A DNA stretch of 64,000 nucleotides from Chryseobacterium sp. G0201 (lineage in GTDB: Bacteria; Bacteroidota; Bacteroidia; Flavobacteriales; Weeksellaceae): contig NZ_CP033917.1 of the NCBI RefSeq assembly GCF_003815655.1, positions 744,001 to 808,000 of the forward strand, read 5' to 3'. Shown here one piece after another: positions 54,806 to 63,634 of the stretch. Both the position numbers and the translations under genes were made by a program. Within the stretch, counting starts at the first letter, position 1. Each line of letters opens with the position of its first letter. Below the pieces are notes generated by a model. That model worked only from the letters and a program-made list of their open reading frames with translations. It was not told where the DNA came from and ran no database searches.

Positions 54806-56413
54806 TTATTTTTTCTCACAAGCCTTAATAAAAGCTTTGAATAAAGGATGCGGTGTTGCAACCGTACTCTTGTATTCAGGGTGATACTGTACCCCAACAT
54901 AGAATGGGTGATCCGGCATCTCAAGTGCTTCTACCAATCCTGTTTCTGGGTTTGTACCTGTTGCTAAGAAACCATTCTTTTCGAATTCCTGAAGATAATC
55001 ACTATTGAATTCATAACGGTGACGGTGTCTTTCAGAAATATTCTTAGCTCCGTAGATATCATATAATTTAGAAGCATTTTTCAATGAACATTTCCAAGCA
55101 CCAAGACGCATTGTACCTCCTTTATCCACAACATTTTTCTGCTCTTCCATGATTGAAATTACAGGATCCGGTGTAGATGTATCAAATTCCATTGAGTTCG
55201 CTTTCACATGTCCAAGAACATTTCTAGCAAATTCAATTGTCATGATCTGCATTCCTAAACAGATTCCCAACATTGGAACTTTATTTTCTCTTGCATATTG
55301 AGCAGTAAGAACTTTACCTTCAATTCCTCTGTCACCAAAACCTGGGGCAACAAGAATTCCATCAACACCTTGCAAAGTTTCTTTAATATTTTCAGCAGTA
55401 ATATCTCCACTATATACCCATCTTACTTTCACTTCAGTTTCAAGGCTCGCTCCTGCATGTTTGAAAGCTTCAGCAATAGAAATATAAGAATCCTGCAGAG
55501 AAATATATTTACCTACCAATGCAATTTCTACAGTTCTTTTAGGGTTTTTGAATTTTTTAAGGAAAGTTTTCCAATCTTTAAGATCAGCTTCTTTATCATT
55601 TTTAAGATCTAATTCTTTTAAAACTACATCATCAAAATTTTGTTTCTGAAGGTACATCGGAACTTCATAGATCGTTTCCAAATCTTTACATTCAATCACA
55701 TTATCTAAAGAAACATTACAGAATTGAGCCAATTTCGCTCTCTGATCTTTTGGAATGTTGTGTTCCGTTCTACAAACTAAAACATCTGCCATAATTCCGC
55801 TTTCCATCAACTGACGAACAGAATGCTGAGATGGTTTTGTTTTCAATTCTCCACTTGAAGCCAGATATGGCAATAAAGTCAAGTGAATCACCATAGAATT
55901 TTTCTCACCCAATTCCCACTTCAACTGACGAACAGTTTCAATGTATGGTAAAGATTCAATATCTCCCACAGTTCCACCGATCTCAGTAATGATGATATCG
56001 TAATTCTGCTTAGATAAAATTTTAATTCTACGCTTAATTTCGTTCGTGATATGAGGAATTACCTGAACTGTTTTTCCAAGGAAATCTCCTTTTCTTTCTT
56101 TATCAATTACAGTCTGGTAGATTTTTCCTGTCGTAACGTTATTATTTTGAGAAGTTGGAGCATCCAAATAACGCTCATAGTGACCTAAATCCAGATCCGT
56201 CTCCGCACCATCTTCGGTTACATAGCATTCTCCATGCTCATAAGGGTTTAATGTTCCTGGGTCGATATTGATATAAGGATCTAGTTTTTGGATCGTTACA
56301 TTAAAGCCGCGTGATTTTAGTAGAAGTCCCAGAGAAGCAGAAACGATTCCCTTTCCCAAAGATGAAGTTACACCTCCTGTCACAAAGATGTACTTTGTAT
56401 TCTTTTTACTCAT
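54806..56413 (-). CDS. pyrG: CTP synthase
   Basis: 535 residues from the ATG at 56413 (MSKKNTKYIFVTGGVTSSLG); an in-frame upstream Met at 56488 adds 25 hydrophobic residues that do not fit the family, so the internal start is chosen. The synthase domain has FVTGGVTSSLGKGIVSASLG and CYVTEDGAETDLDLGHYERY; the C-terminal amidotransferase has APGFGDRG, the Cys in MLGICLGMQIM and the His/Glu in VQYHPEYKS. It makes CTP from UTP, ATP and glutamine. It is divergent from the ynb-type cluster, whose CDP-lipid steps use its product; that link may be coincidence. Confidence 0.96.
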   Translation of the reverse strand: MSKKNTKYIFVTGGVTSSLGKGIVSASLGLLLKSRGFNVTIQKLDPYINIDPGTLNPYEHGECYVTEDGAETDLDLGHYERYLDAPTSQNNNVTTGKIYQTVIDKERKGDFLGKTVQVIPHITNEIKRRIKILSKQNYDIIITEIGGTVGDIESLPYIETVRQLKWELGEKNSMVIHLTLLPYLASSGELKTKPSQHSVRQLMESGIMADVLVCRTEHNIPKDQRAKLAQFCNVSLDNVIECKDLETIYEVPMYLQKQNFDDVVLKELDLKNDKEADLKDWKTFLKKFKNPKRTVEIALVGKYISLQDSYISIAEAFKHAGASLETEVKVRWVYSGDITAENIKETLQGVDGILVAPGFGDRGIEGKVLTAQYARENKVPMLGICLGMQIMTIEFARNVLGHVKANSMEFDTSTPDPVISIMEEQKNVVDKGGTMRLGAWKCSLKNASKLYDIYGAKNISERHRHRYEFNSDYLQEFEKNGFLATGTNPETGLVEALEMPDHPFYVGVQYHPEYKSTVATPHPLFKAFIKACEKK

Positions 56414-56526
56414 TAGATTAGGTTTGTGCAAAGTTAGGGGAAAAAGAAACACAAAGCAATTTTTTACCTTTATGAAATTGTAAAACATGCCTCTATCATT
56501 TATAAATCCTGATGAAAAAATTTATC

Positions 56527-56534
56527 TATATTTG
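56527..56534 (+). promoter_or_regulatory. Candidate -7 box of the ynb-type cluster
   Basis: TATATTTG matches TAnnTTTG and lies 31 bp before the first start codon. The -33 region is weak. Confidence 0.4.
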
Positions 56535-56565
56535 ATCTCAACAAACACAAAAAGCCATAACCATA

Positions 56566-57168
56566 ATGATTTCGGTATATAAACTCAAACCAAAATTCCA
56601 GCAGCTGCTCACTCCTATTTTATTATTTTTAAATAAAAAGAAAATTACAGCCAATCAAATTACAATCAGTTCTATTTTGTTATCTTTCATTATTGGAGTC
56701 TTATTTTGGAATGCAGATGCTTCAAATTGGTTTTTCCTGAGCTTACCGATCGGATTATTGATAAGAATGGCTTTGAATGCGCTGGACGGGATGATGGCAA
56801 GAAAATTCAATCAAACGAGTAAATTAGGTGAAGTTTTAAATGAAGTTGGCGATATTATTTCAGATGTCATTATATTTTTTCCTTTACTAAAATTTCAGCC
56901 GGAGAGTTTATATTTAATTATCCTCTTCATTATTTTAAGCATCATTAATGAATTTGCAGGATTGATCGGAAAAGTAGTCGGAAAAGAACGTCGTTATGAT
57001 GGACCGATGGGAAAAAGTGACCGTGCTTTGATTTTGGGACTGTATGGATTGATCCTATTTTTTGGAGCTAATATTTCAAATTATTCTCAATATATATTTG
57101 GACTGATTATTTTATTACTTCTCATCAGCACGTATACCCGACTTAAAAAATCTCTCCATGAAGCCTGA
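56566..57168 (+). CDS. ynbA: CDP-alcohol phosphatidyltransferase family protein, YnbA-like
   Basis: 200 residues, about six helices. It carries the CDP-alcohol phosphotransferase motif as ALNALDGMMARKFNQTSKLG then EVLNEVGDIISD. Against the canonical D1xxD2GxxAR(8)GxxxD3xxxD4, D1 is Asn71 and D3 is Asn92, while D2 (Asp74) and D4 (Asp96) are kept. E. coli YnbA has the same NALDG...NETGD pattern, so the substitutions are a subfamily trait. It should join a CDP-activated lipid to an alcohol (or the reverse), product unknown. It is the first gene of the cluster; its end overlaps the next gene by 11 bp. Confidence 0.88.
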   Translation: MISVYKLKPKFQQLLTPILLFLNKKKITANQITISSILLSFIIGVLFWNADASNWFFLSLPIGLLIRMALNALDGMMARKFNQTSKLGEVLNEVGDIISDVIIFFPLLKFQPESLYLIILFIILSIINEFAGLIGKVVGKERRYDGPMGKSDRALILGLYGLILFFGANISNYSQYIFGLIILLLLISTYTRLKKSLHEA

Positions 57169-57961
57169 AGAAAATAAATTCGCAGATGTTCCTTTACGCG
57201 TAAAAACATGGGTTTACATTATCCTAGTTTTCGCGCTCGGAATTTCTCATCCTTTAGCAATGAAGATATTTGTTTCATGGATCAGTTTTCAATGTTTTTT
57301 TGAATTTTTGAGAATGTTTAAAGTGAAAACAAACAAAATTATTCTTTCAATTTTTGTTGGAATTTCACAGTTATTTTTATTGTATTTTTTGAATATTGAA
57401 CATTATTTCCTTTATAGTTTAGCTCTATCAATCACTATACTATTATCTTTTTTACTATTAAAATCATCTGGAAAACAATTTTCAGGAATAGTAATAGGTT
57501 TAATGGTTTGCCTTTTTGCTTTTCCACATTTAGCTTTTATCAGAGAAAATATTTCAGGAATTTATTCAATCATTTTTATCGTTGTTGTCACTGAACTCAA
57601 TGATGTTTTTCAATATGTAATGGGTAAATTCTTCGGAAAACATAAAATCGTTCCGAAGATCAGTCCTAATAAAACGTTGGAAGGATTTCTCGGAGGAGTA
57701 TTTTTAACAATCATATTGAGTAATATTTTAGGTTTCTTTTTATTAAATTCTACTATTCTCATCAATACAGTTTTAGGATTAATATTAGGAATTTCAGGAT
57801 TTTGCGGAGATATTTTCATGTCTTGTCTAAAAAGAAAAACAGACGTAAAAGACACCGGAAATTTACTGCCCGGACATGGTGGATTATTAGATAGAATTGA
57901 CAGTTTGATCTTCAACGCCCCAATTTTTTTCTGGCTCCTTCCCTTTCTTTTAAAGATGTAA
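57158..57961 (+). CDS. ynbB: CDP-diglyceride synthase-like protein, YnbB-like
   Basis: 267 residues with about eight helices. The C-terminal signature SCLKRKTDVKDTGNLLPGHG then GLLDRIDSLIFNAP matches the phosphatidate cytidylyltransferase (CdsA) consensus. It would make CDP-diacylglycerol (or a related CDP-lipid) from CTP, presumably for the transferase just upstream. It is shorter and distinct from the housekeeping CdsA and matches the E. coli ynbB context. It overlaps ynbA by 11 bp and is 3 bp from the patatin-like gene. Confidence 0.88.
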   Translation: MKPEENKFADVPLRVKTWVYIILVFALGISHPLAMKIFVSWISFQCFFEFLRMFKVKTNKIILSIFVGISQLFLLYFLNIEHYFLYSLALSITILLSFLLLKSSGKQFSGIVIGLMVCLFAFPHLAFIRENISGIYSIIFIVVVTELNDVFQYVMGKFFGKHKIVPKISPNKTLEGFLGGVFLTIILSNILGFFLLNSTILINTVLGLILGISGFCGDIFMSCLKRKTDVKDTGNLLPGHGGLLDRIDSLIFNAPIFFWLLPFLLKM

Positions 57962-57964
57962 AAA

Positions 57965-59002
57965 ATGAATGAAAAATTTAAAAGAGCACTATTATTTTCA
58001 GGAGGCGGAACAAGATTAATGATCTACCTCGGAATGTTTGCAGCATTGGAAGAACTAGAAATGAAACCCGATGTTCTTATCGCTTCATGTGGTGGAGCTT
58101 TTGCAGCAACCGTCATCAATGCTTTCCCGGACAATCTTTCAAGAAAAGAATATTTACAATCGGAAGAATATTTTCAATTTGTATCTAAAACAACACTAAC
58201 AAAACAAAAAAAACTCTCTGAAATCGGACTTTTCTCTTTAAAAAAAATATTTGATAAAAGGAACGCTCCCAATATTGAAAATGTCTTTCATCGATATCTG
58301 GTTGAAATGAATCAGGATTTATCCGAAGATTTTCCTTCATTAAAAAACACCCAATTTTCTCAAGAAATCCCAACACTTATGATTGGTTCAGAGATCCTTT
58401 TTGATCCAGCAGAAGTTGAAAAAAAACGAAATAATCGAAAATTATATCAAAAAATAATTTTCACCGATCCTGAGACATCAAAGAAAATAATTCCACAGCA
58501 GATTATCATTAATTCTGAAAATTTAAAACAAAGTGCCATCGAAGATGTTCCAAAGATTAGAATTAATGTTTCTTTGTTGACAAGCACTAGAATTTCCATT
58601 TCTGATATGTTCTATGTTACTCCAGCTTCATTTCAAGGAAAATATTTTGCCGGGGGAGCTATTGATCTAATTCCGATTGAGCTTGCTAAGCATCTTGCTG
58701 ACGAAATTATTATTGAAAAAAAACAATCTTACACTCCTGTAGAAGAAGCTTTTGTTCGTGCCGTTTTAGGATACAGCGGAAATAGAAGGTTAGAAGAAAT
58801 TGAAAGACAGTTGCCCGATTTTCAAATTGACACCAATGATATCAAACAAAAACTGGACGGACATTATATCAAAAAAAGCATCAATTGGAAAAAACTTGAG
58901 ATCGAACTTTCTTTACCAAAAAGTCATCAACAATTTGTAAAAGATATGGAAATGCAATGGCAATATGGTTTTGATCAGACGATAAAAAGTATTAAAAAAT
59001 AA
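57965..59002 (+). CDS. Patatin-like phospholipase domain protein with altered dyad
   Basis: 345 residues, no signal peptide. The patatin oxyanion motif FSGGGTRLMIYLGM (GGG at 13-15) and nucleophile region LIASCGGAFAA (Ser41 in a SxGG context) are present. The catalytic Asp of the usual DG(G/A) motif is replaced: the aligned block is YFAGGAIDLIPIE, with Ala229 where Asp is expected, though Asp234 is near. It may therefore be a degenerate or altered acyl hydrolase or a lipid-binding protein. It starts 3 bp after ynbB and is not part of the E. coli ynb set, so it is an addition to the cluster. Confidence 0.8.
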   Translation: MNEKFKRALLFSGGGTRLMIYLGMFAALEELEMKPDVLIASCGGAFAATVINAFPDNLSRKEYLQSEEYFQFVSKTTLTKQKKLSEIGLFSLKKIFDKRNAPNIENVFHRYLVEMNQDLSEDFPSLKNTQFSQEIPTLMIGSEILFDPAEVEKKRNNRKLYQKIIFTDPETSKKIIPQQIIINSENLKQSAIEDVPKIRINVSLLTSTRISISDMFYVTPASFQGKYFAGGAIDLIPIELAKHLADEIIIEKKQSYTPVEEAFVRAVLGYSGNRRLEEIERQLPDFQIDTNDIKQKLDGHYIKKSINWKKLEIELSLPKSHQQFVKDMEMQWQYGFDQTIKSIKK

Positions 59003-59079
59003 AGGCAGTTAAGACTTTTACATCTTTCATCATCAAATTAAACTTATTTTTACCTAAAATTGAAAATCACAACACGCTC

Positions 59080-59832
59080 ATGAACGTTTTTATTGCAGGT
59101 GGAACTTCGGGAATTGGCTATTCTCTTGCTCAGCATTATCTTTCAAAAGGATATCGCGTGGGCATTTGCGGAAGAGATTTAACCAAAATTCCTGAAAATA
59201 ATTTTGAGAATTTAAATGTATTTCAAGCTGATGTTTGTGATATAAGTTCAATTTTTTCGACAGTAAATAATTTTCTACAAAATGAAAATCTTGATATTTT
59301 CATCAATTGCGCCGGAAGTTATGCGGAAGATGTTGCCAGAAATATTTCTTACGAAGAAGCCGAAGAAATGCTGCAAACCAATATTTTAGGAACTGTAAAT
59401 TGTTTCGAAGTAGCCAGAAAAGCTATGAAAGGTCAAAACAAAGGAAATATTGCGGTTATCGCATCCGTTTCCGGGATTTTAGATTATGAAAATTCGAGTT
59501 TGTACACCAAAACAAAACGTTCGGTCATTCAGATTGCGGATGCATATCGCCGAGCATTGAAACCATTTGGAATTTCTGTAACGACCATTGCTCCGGGTTA
59601 TGTTGATACCTTAAAATTGAGACAGCTTAACGATAATGATCTAAGTAAAAAACCGTTTCTTACTGATCTTGAAGCTGCTACAACAATTATTTCGGACGCT
59701 ATTGAAAAGCAAAAAAAATTAATCATTTTCCCTGCAAAAATGAAATGGATGATGAAATCATTATCCATCCTTCCCTCTTCATTATTAAATATTATCATGT
59801 TCAGGAAAGCCAAATGGATGAAAAACGACTAA
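59080..59832 (+). CDS. Short-chain dehydrogenase/reductase (SDR)
   Basis: 250 residues. NAD(P)-binding AGGTSGIGYSLAQHYL with following RVGICGRD (an Arg suggesting NADP preference), FINCAGSYAE, catalytic Ser in IASVSGI and the YTKTK (YxxxK) catalytic pair. Classical SDR length. The C-terminal MWMMKSLSILPSSLLNIIMF-like stretch is hydrophobic and may anchor it to the membrane, as in lipid-modifying SDRs. It probably oxidises or reduces a lipid headgroup or acyl chain made by the cluster (inference). The next gene starts 18 bp inside its 3' end. Confidence 0.88.
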   Translation: MNVFIAGGTSGIGYSLAQHYLSKGYRVGICGRDLTKIPENNFENLNVFQADVCDISSIFSTVNNFLQNENLDIFINCAGSYAEDVARNISYEEAEEMLQTNILGTVNCFEVARKAMKGQNKGNIAVIASVSGILDYENSSLYTKTKRSVIQIADAYRRALKPFGISVTTIAPGYVDTLKLRQLNDNDLSKKPFLTDLEAATTIISDAIEKQKKLIIFPAKMKWMMKSLSILPSSLLNIIMFRKAKWMKND

Positions 59833-61115
59833 AATTTAAACAGAAAATCTATGCTATGTTGCTGTGTTCCGTTGTATTCATGATTGTTTACAATTATTCA
59901 GCGTGGCATGCTTCAAAGCTTGAAAAAGTTCCGTCTTTCGTTTTTGATTTTGAAAAATATATCCCGTTTCTTCCTTGGACGATTATTCCTTATATGACCA
60001 GCGGACTGTTTTTTTGTGCTGTTTTTTTCTTTTGTAATACGAAGGAGCAGCTTAAAGTTCTAACTCAAAGAATGCTGTTTGTAACTATTATAGCTGGAAT
60101 TTGTTTTTTATTATTTCCATTAAAATTTTCTTTACAAAGACCGGAAGTCAATAATTCTATTTTTGGATATTCTTATCAGTTTTTAACAACTTTTGATTCG
60201 CCTTTCAATCAGGCTCCGTCACTGCATATTACGTATGCTTTTATTTTCTGGAGTATTTTTAGAAATGTAAAAAAATGGAGAATATTTTTAAAGATTTGGC
60301 TCCTTGCTATAGGAATTTCTACTTTAACCACTTACCAGCATCATTTGATTGACATTCTTACAGGAACTATTTTGGCTCATATTAGCTTTATCATATTTCC
60401 TTATCAGAAAAATAACTTTTTATATAGGAATTTTCAAGTCGCTAATTTCTATTTTTTGATTGGATGGATCTTTATTTCATTCTCTTTATTGTTGTATAAA
60501 TTTTCAAATGAATATTGTTTAATCTTCTTATGGCCGGCTCTCGTTATGATTTTAACAGGTTATCATTATCAGAAAAATAATATTCACTTTTTAAAAGATA
60601 ACAACGGAAATATTTCTTTATTCAAAAAGATTTTTTATTTTCCTTATCTATTAATTTATTGGATATTTTGGAAGTTTTTACGAAAAAATAAACGACCATT
60701 AGAAATTGTAGCCAACATTTATATTTCGTCAAAACCTAATAAAAAAGATTTACAGGATTTTGAAATTAATAAAAATACTTTCATCTACGATCTTTCAGCA
60801 GAAATTGAAGAAAATTCTGAAATCAAACAAAAATCTACCTATTACTCTGTTCCTTTTTTAGATATTGGGATGTTGGATATTGATCAAACTAAAAAATTAG
60901 TCACAAAAATTACAGAAAATTATCTTCAACTTCCAAAAGACGGAAAAATACTCATTCATTGCACGATGGGTTATACCAGAAGTTCCGTAATTGAAATTTT
61001 AGTAATGAAAAATATTCTATCTTTACCTCTAAACCAAGCAATAACCAATATGAAATTCCTGAATAAGAATGCGATCATTCATTCTTACATCTACGATTTT
61101 CTGAAAAAATTTTAA
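59814..61115 (+). CDS. ynbD: PAP2-type phosphatase fused to dual-specificity phosphatase, YnbD-like
   Basis: 433 residues from the ATG at 59814, the start that gives MDEKRLKFKQKIYAMLLCSV. The N-terminal ~290 residues contain about eight helices and a PAP2-type lipid phosphatase: FSLQRPEV, APSLHITYAF and TYQHHLIDILTG as its three phosphatase motifs. The last ~130 residues are a cytosolic protein-tyrosine/dual-specificity-type domain with IHCTMGYTRSSV, the HCx5R loop with nucleophile Cys. E. coli YnbD has the same arrangement. Substrates are unknown; a lipid phosphate is likely. It overlaps the SDR gene by 19 bp and lies 2 bp before ynbC. Confidence 0.87.
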   Translation: MDEKRLKFKQKIYAMLLCSVVFMIVYNYSAWHASKLEKVPSFVFDFEKYIPFLPWTIIPYMTSGLFFCAVFFFCNTKEQLKVLTQRMLFVTIIAGICFLLFPLKFSLQRPEVNNSIFGYSYQFLTTFDSPFNQAPSLHITYAFIFWSIFRNVKKWRIFLKIWLLAIGISTLTTYQHHLIDILTGTILAHISFIIFPYQKNNFLYRNFQVANFYFLIGWIFISFSLLLYKFSNEYCLIFLWPALVMILTGYHYQKNNIHFLKDNNGNISLFKKIFYFPYLLIYWIFWKFLRKNKRPLEIVANIYISSKPNKKDLQDFEINKNTFIYDLSAEIEENSEIKQKSTYYSVPFLDIGMLDIDQTKKLVTKITENYLQLPKDGKILIHCTMGYTRSSVIEILVMKNILSLPLNQAITNMKFLNKNAIIHSYIYDFLKKF

Positions 61116-61117
61116 AT

Positions 61118-62812
61118 ATGAACAGTGGAAATTTTAAGAGTTTTGATGAAAGCGAGATCTTCTATCGCGAGTGGAATTATCAACCTCAACAAAAAAGCAT
61201 CATCATCATCCATCGCGGACACGAACATTCTGAAAGACTGAACGATATCGCTCAATCACCACAATTTTCAAACTATACTATTTTTGCGTTCGACCTTCGT
61301 GGACATGGACATACAAAAACGCCAACATCTTCCATTTTCATGGATTATGTTCGTGATTTGGATTCTTTTTCACAATTTTTACAGTCAAAATATGACGTGA
61401 AAATTTCTGATATTTTCGTACTTGCCAACAGTATTGGCGGAGTGGTTGCATCAGCTTGGGCTCATGATTTCGCACCTAATATTGCAGGAATGGTTCTGTT
61501 GGCTCCCGCTTTTAGAATCAATCTTATAGTTCCTTTGGCGAATGAAATGATCACTTTAGGAACAAAATTAAAGAAAGGTTTGATCATAAAAAGTTATGTA
61601 AAATCAACGATGCTGACTCACGATCCGGAGCAGCAAAAAGCTTATGATACAGACCCGTTGATCACACGATCGATTGATGCAGAATTACTGATTGATCTTG
61701 CAAAAGCAGGAAAACGTTTGGTAGAAGATGCAGAAGCCATCGACACGCCTACCCTTATTTTATCTGCTGAAAAAGATCATGTTGTTTTTAATAAAGATCA
61801 GAAAAATTTTCATGATAAATTAGATACAGATTTAAAAAAATACGAAATCCTTCCTAACTTTTTCCATGGAATCTTGTTTGATACAGGAAAGGAAATGGTT
61901 TATGATAAAATTAAAGATTTCGCTGAAAAATGCTTTAGTCAAGCTCAGAAAAAAACATCACTTTCACCCGATAAATTTTCTGTAAAAGAATATCAGGATC
62001 TTCAAAATAATGTTGGTAATAACCTTAATTTTAAATTCCAAAAATGGTCTCTCAATAAAATTGGAAAGATCAGTAACGGAATGGCGATCGGTTTAAAACA
62101 TGGTTTTGATTCCGGCGCTTCTTTGGATTATGTCTATCACAATCAGCCTCAAGGAAAATTAGGCTTCGGGAAAATGATGGATAAAAATTATCTTGAAGCT
62201 ATCGGCTGGACTGGAATTAGAATCAGAAAACAACATTTGATCAAGCTTTTAGAACAAAAAATTCAAAGTCTGAAAAAAGAAGGCAGAAAAGTAAAGATCC
62301 TTGATATTGCAGGCGGAACAGGAAATTATTTATTTGACATTACAGAAAAATATCCTGAAGTTGAAATCGTCGTTAATGAATTCGTAAAGGCAAATATTGA
62401 GATCGGAGAAAAAGTAATTCAGGATAAAAAATATCAAAACATCAGATTTAGCAATTTCGATTGTTTTGATCCTGAAACGTATAAAAAATTGAATTTTGAG
62501 CCTAATATCACCATTGTTTCGGGTATTTTGGAGCTTTTTGGAGATAATGAAATGGCGAGTAAAGCTATTCAGGGAATCAATTCTATTTCAGAACAAAATT
62601 CATTCATCGTTTATACCGGGCAACCTTGGCATCCGCAGTTGAAAATGATTGCGTATGTTCTGAATAATCATCAAAACAAAGACTGGATCATGAGAAGACG
62701 TTCGCAAAAAGAATTGGATAGAGTGATGGCTTTTAATAATATTCAGAAAGAAAATATGTTGATTGATGATTTTGGAATTTTTACAGTTTCTTCGGGGAAG
62801 GTTAATTTTTAA
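61118..62812 (+). CDS. ynbC: Bifunctional alpha/beta hydrolase - SAM methyltransferase, YnbC-like
   Basis: 564 residues, two enzymes in one chain. Residues 1-~275 are an alpha/beta hydrolase of the lysophospholipase type: AFDLRGHGHTKT, nucleophile elbow VLANSIGGVV (Ser105), Asp220 in LSAEKDHVV and His250 in NFFHGILF. Residues ~340-564 are a class I methyltransferase with SAM-binding KILDIAGGTGNYLFDI (Asp396 onward). E. coli YnbC has the same fusion. The protein presumably deacylates and methylates a lipid from the cluster; the reaction is unproven. It is the last gene of the six-gene transcript, 2 bp after ynbD. Confidence 0.9.
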   Translation: MNSGNFKSFDESEIFYREWNYQPQQKSIIIIHRGHEHSERLNDIAQSPQFSNYTIFAFDLRGHGHTKTPTSSIFMDYVRDLDSFSQFLQSKYDVKISDIFVLANSIGGVVASAWAHDFAPNIAGMVLLAPAFRINLIVPLANEMITLGTKLKKGLIIKSYVKSTMLTHDPEQQKAYDTDPLITRSIDAELLIDLAKAGKRLVEDAEAIDTPTLILSAEKDHVVFNKDQKNFHDKLDTDLKKYEILPNFFHGILFDTGKEMVYDKIKDFAEKCFSQAQKKTSLSPDKFSVKEYQDLQNNVGNNLNFKFQKWSLNKIGKISNGMAIGLKHGFDSGASLDYVYHNQPQGKLGFGKMMDKNYLEAIGWTGIRIRKQHLIKLLEQKIQSLKKEGRKVKILDIAGGTGNYLFDITEKYPEVEIVVNEFVKANIEIGEKVIQDKKYQNIRFSNFDCFDPETYKKLNFEPNITIVSGILELFGDNEMASKAIQGINSISEQNSFIVYTGQPWHPQLKMIAYVLNNHQNKDWIMRRRSQKELDRVMAFNNIQKENMLIDDFGIFTVSSGKVNF

Positions 62813-62883
62813 GTTAAAAATTAAAAAATGTAGTTTAGATTCCTCCGGAATGACAAATAAACTGCTAAATTTTAGATTAAAAT

Positions 62884-62917
62884 AAAAATGCTTCTCAAGA
62901 ATATTGAGAAGCATTTT
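62884..62917. terminator. Bidirectional terminator between the ynb-type cluster and yceI-like gene
   Basis: Perfect stem AAAATGCTTCTCAA with TTGAGAAGCATTTT and a short loop between convergent genes. Confidence 0.85.
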
Positions 62918-62940
62918 CTTAAACCAAATTTATATGAAAA

Positions 62941-63513
62941 TTATTGCTTAGCTAACTCAAAATACAAGTTAACGTCAACGTCTTTAGCTACGCCAGCACC
63001 TATTGGATCATATTTAATGTTATAATCTAAACGGTTAACCGTAAATTTTGTTTGGAAACCCATCACTTCTTTTCCTTGTTGATTTTTAGTGATTCCACCG
63101 TAAGTTACAGGAACAGAAATTTCTTTAGTAACATCTTTAATCGTCAATTTACCTTTCAACGTGTATGTATTATTTTTATCTTTTGTGATAGAACCGCTTT
63201 CAAAAGTCATTGTAGGAAACTTCTCAGCATCAAAGAAATCTGCACTTTGCAAATGCTTATCTCTCATTTCAACACCTGTGTTTACAGAGTTTGTATTCAC
63301 AAAAAAGCTAAATTCCGCTTTATCCAAACCACCTTCTTTACTTGCAGCTATTTTTCCGTCAAATTTATCGAATCTACCTTGTACAAAGCTGATTCCCATA
63401 TGTTTGATAGTGAAATTCACAGAAGAATGCATTGGATCTACTGCCCAACCTGTCTGTGCAAATCCGGCAACACTTAGTAAAGCAAATACAAAAGTTAAGA
63501 ATACTTTTTTCAT
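62941..63513 (-). CDS. YceI family periplasmic protein
   Basis: 190 residues. Signal peptide MKKVFLTFVFALLSVAGFAQ, then a lipocalin-like fold with the family pattern WAVDPMHSSVNFTIKHMGIS and GRFDKFDGKI, and ending VDVNLYFELAKQ. YceI proteins bind polyisoprenoid or other amphiphilic molecules in the periplasm; the ligand here is unknown. It is convergent with the lipid cluster but not part of it. A promoter was not resolved. Confidence 0.92.
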   Translation of the reverse strand: MKKVFLTFVFALLSVAGFAQTGWAVDPMHSSVNFTIKHMGISFVQGRFDKFDGKIAASKEGGLDKAEFSFFVNTNSVNTGVEMRDKHLQSADFFDAEKFPTMTFESGSITKDKNNTYTLKGKLTIKDVTKEISVPVTYGGITKNQQGKEVMGFQTKFTVNRLDYNIKYDPIGAGVAKDVDVNLYFELAKQ

Positions 63514-63634
63514 TATATATTATTTTAGATTAATCTTATAGCAAAGATAAATCGTAAAAAATAGTAAGACATTGATCTATGATAGTTTTTTCAACTTTTC
63601 TTATTTTTCTGGATAAGCAATCGCCAAAAATTTA

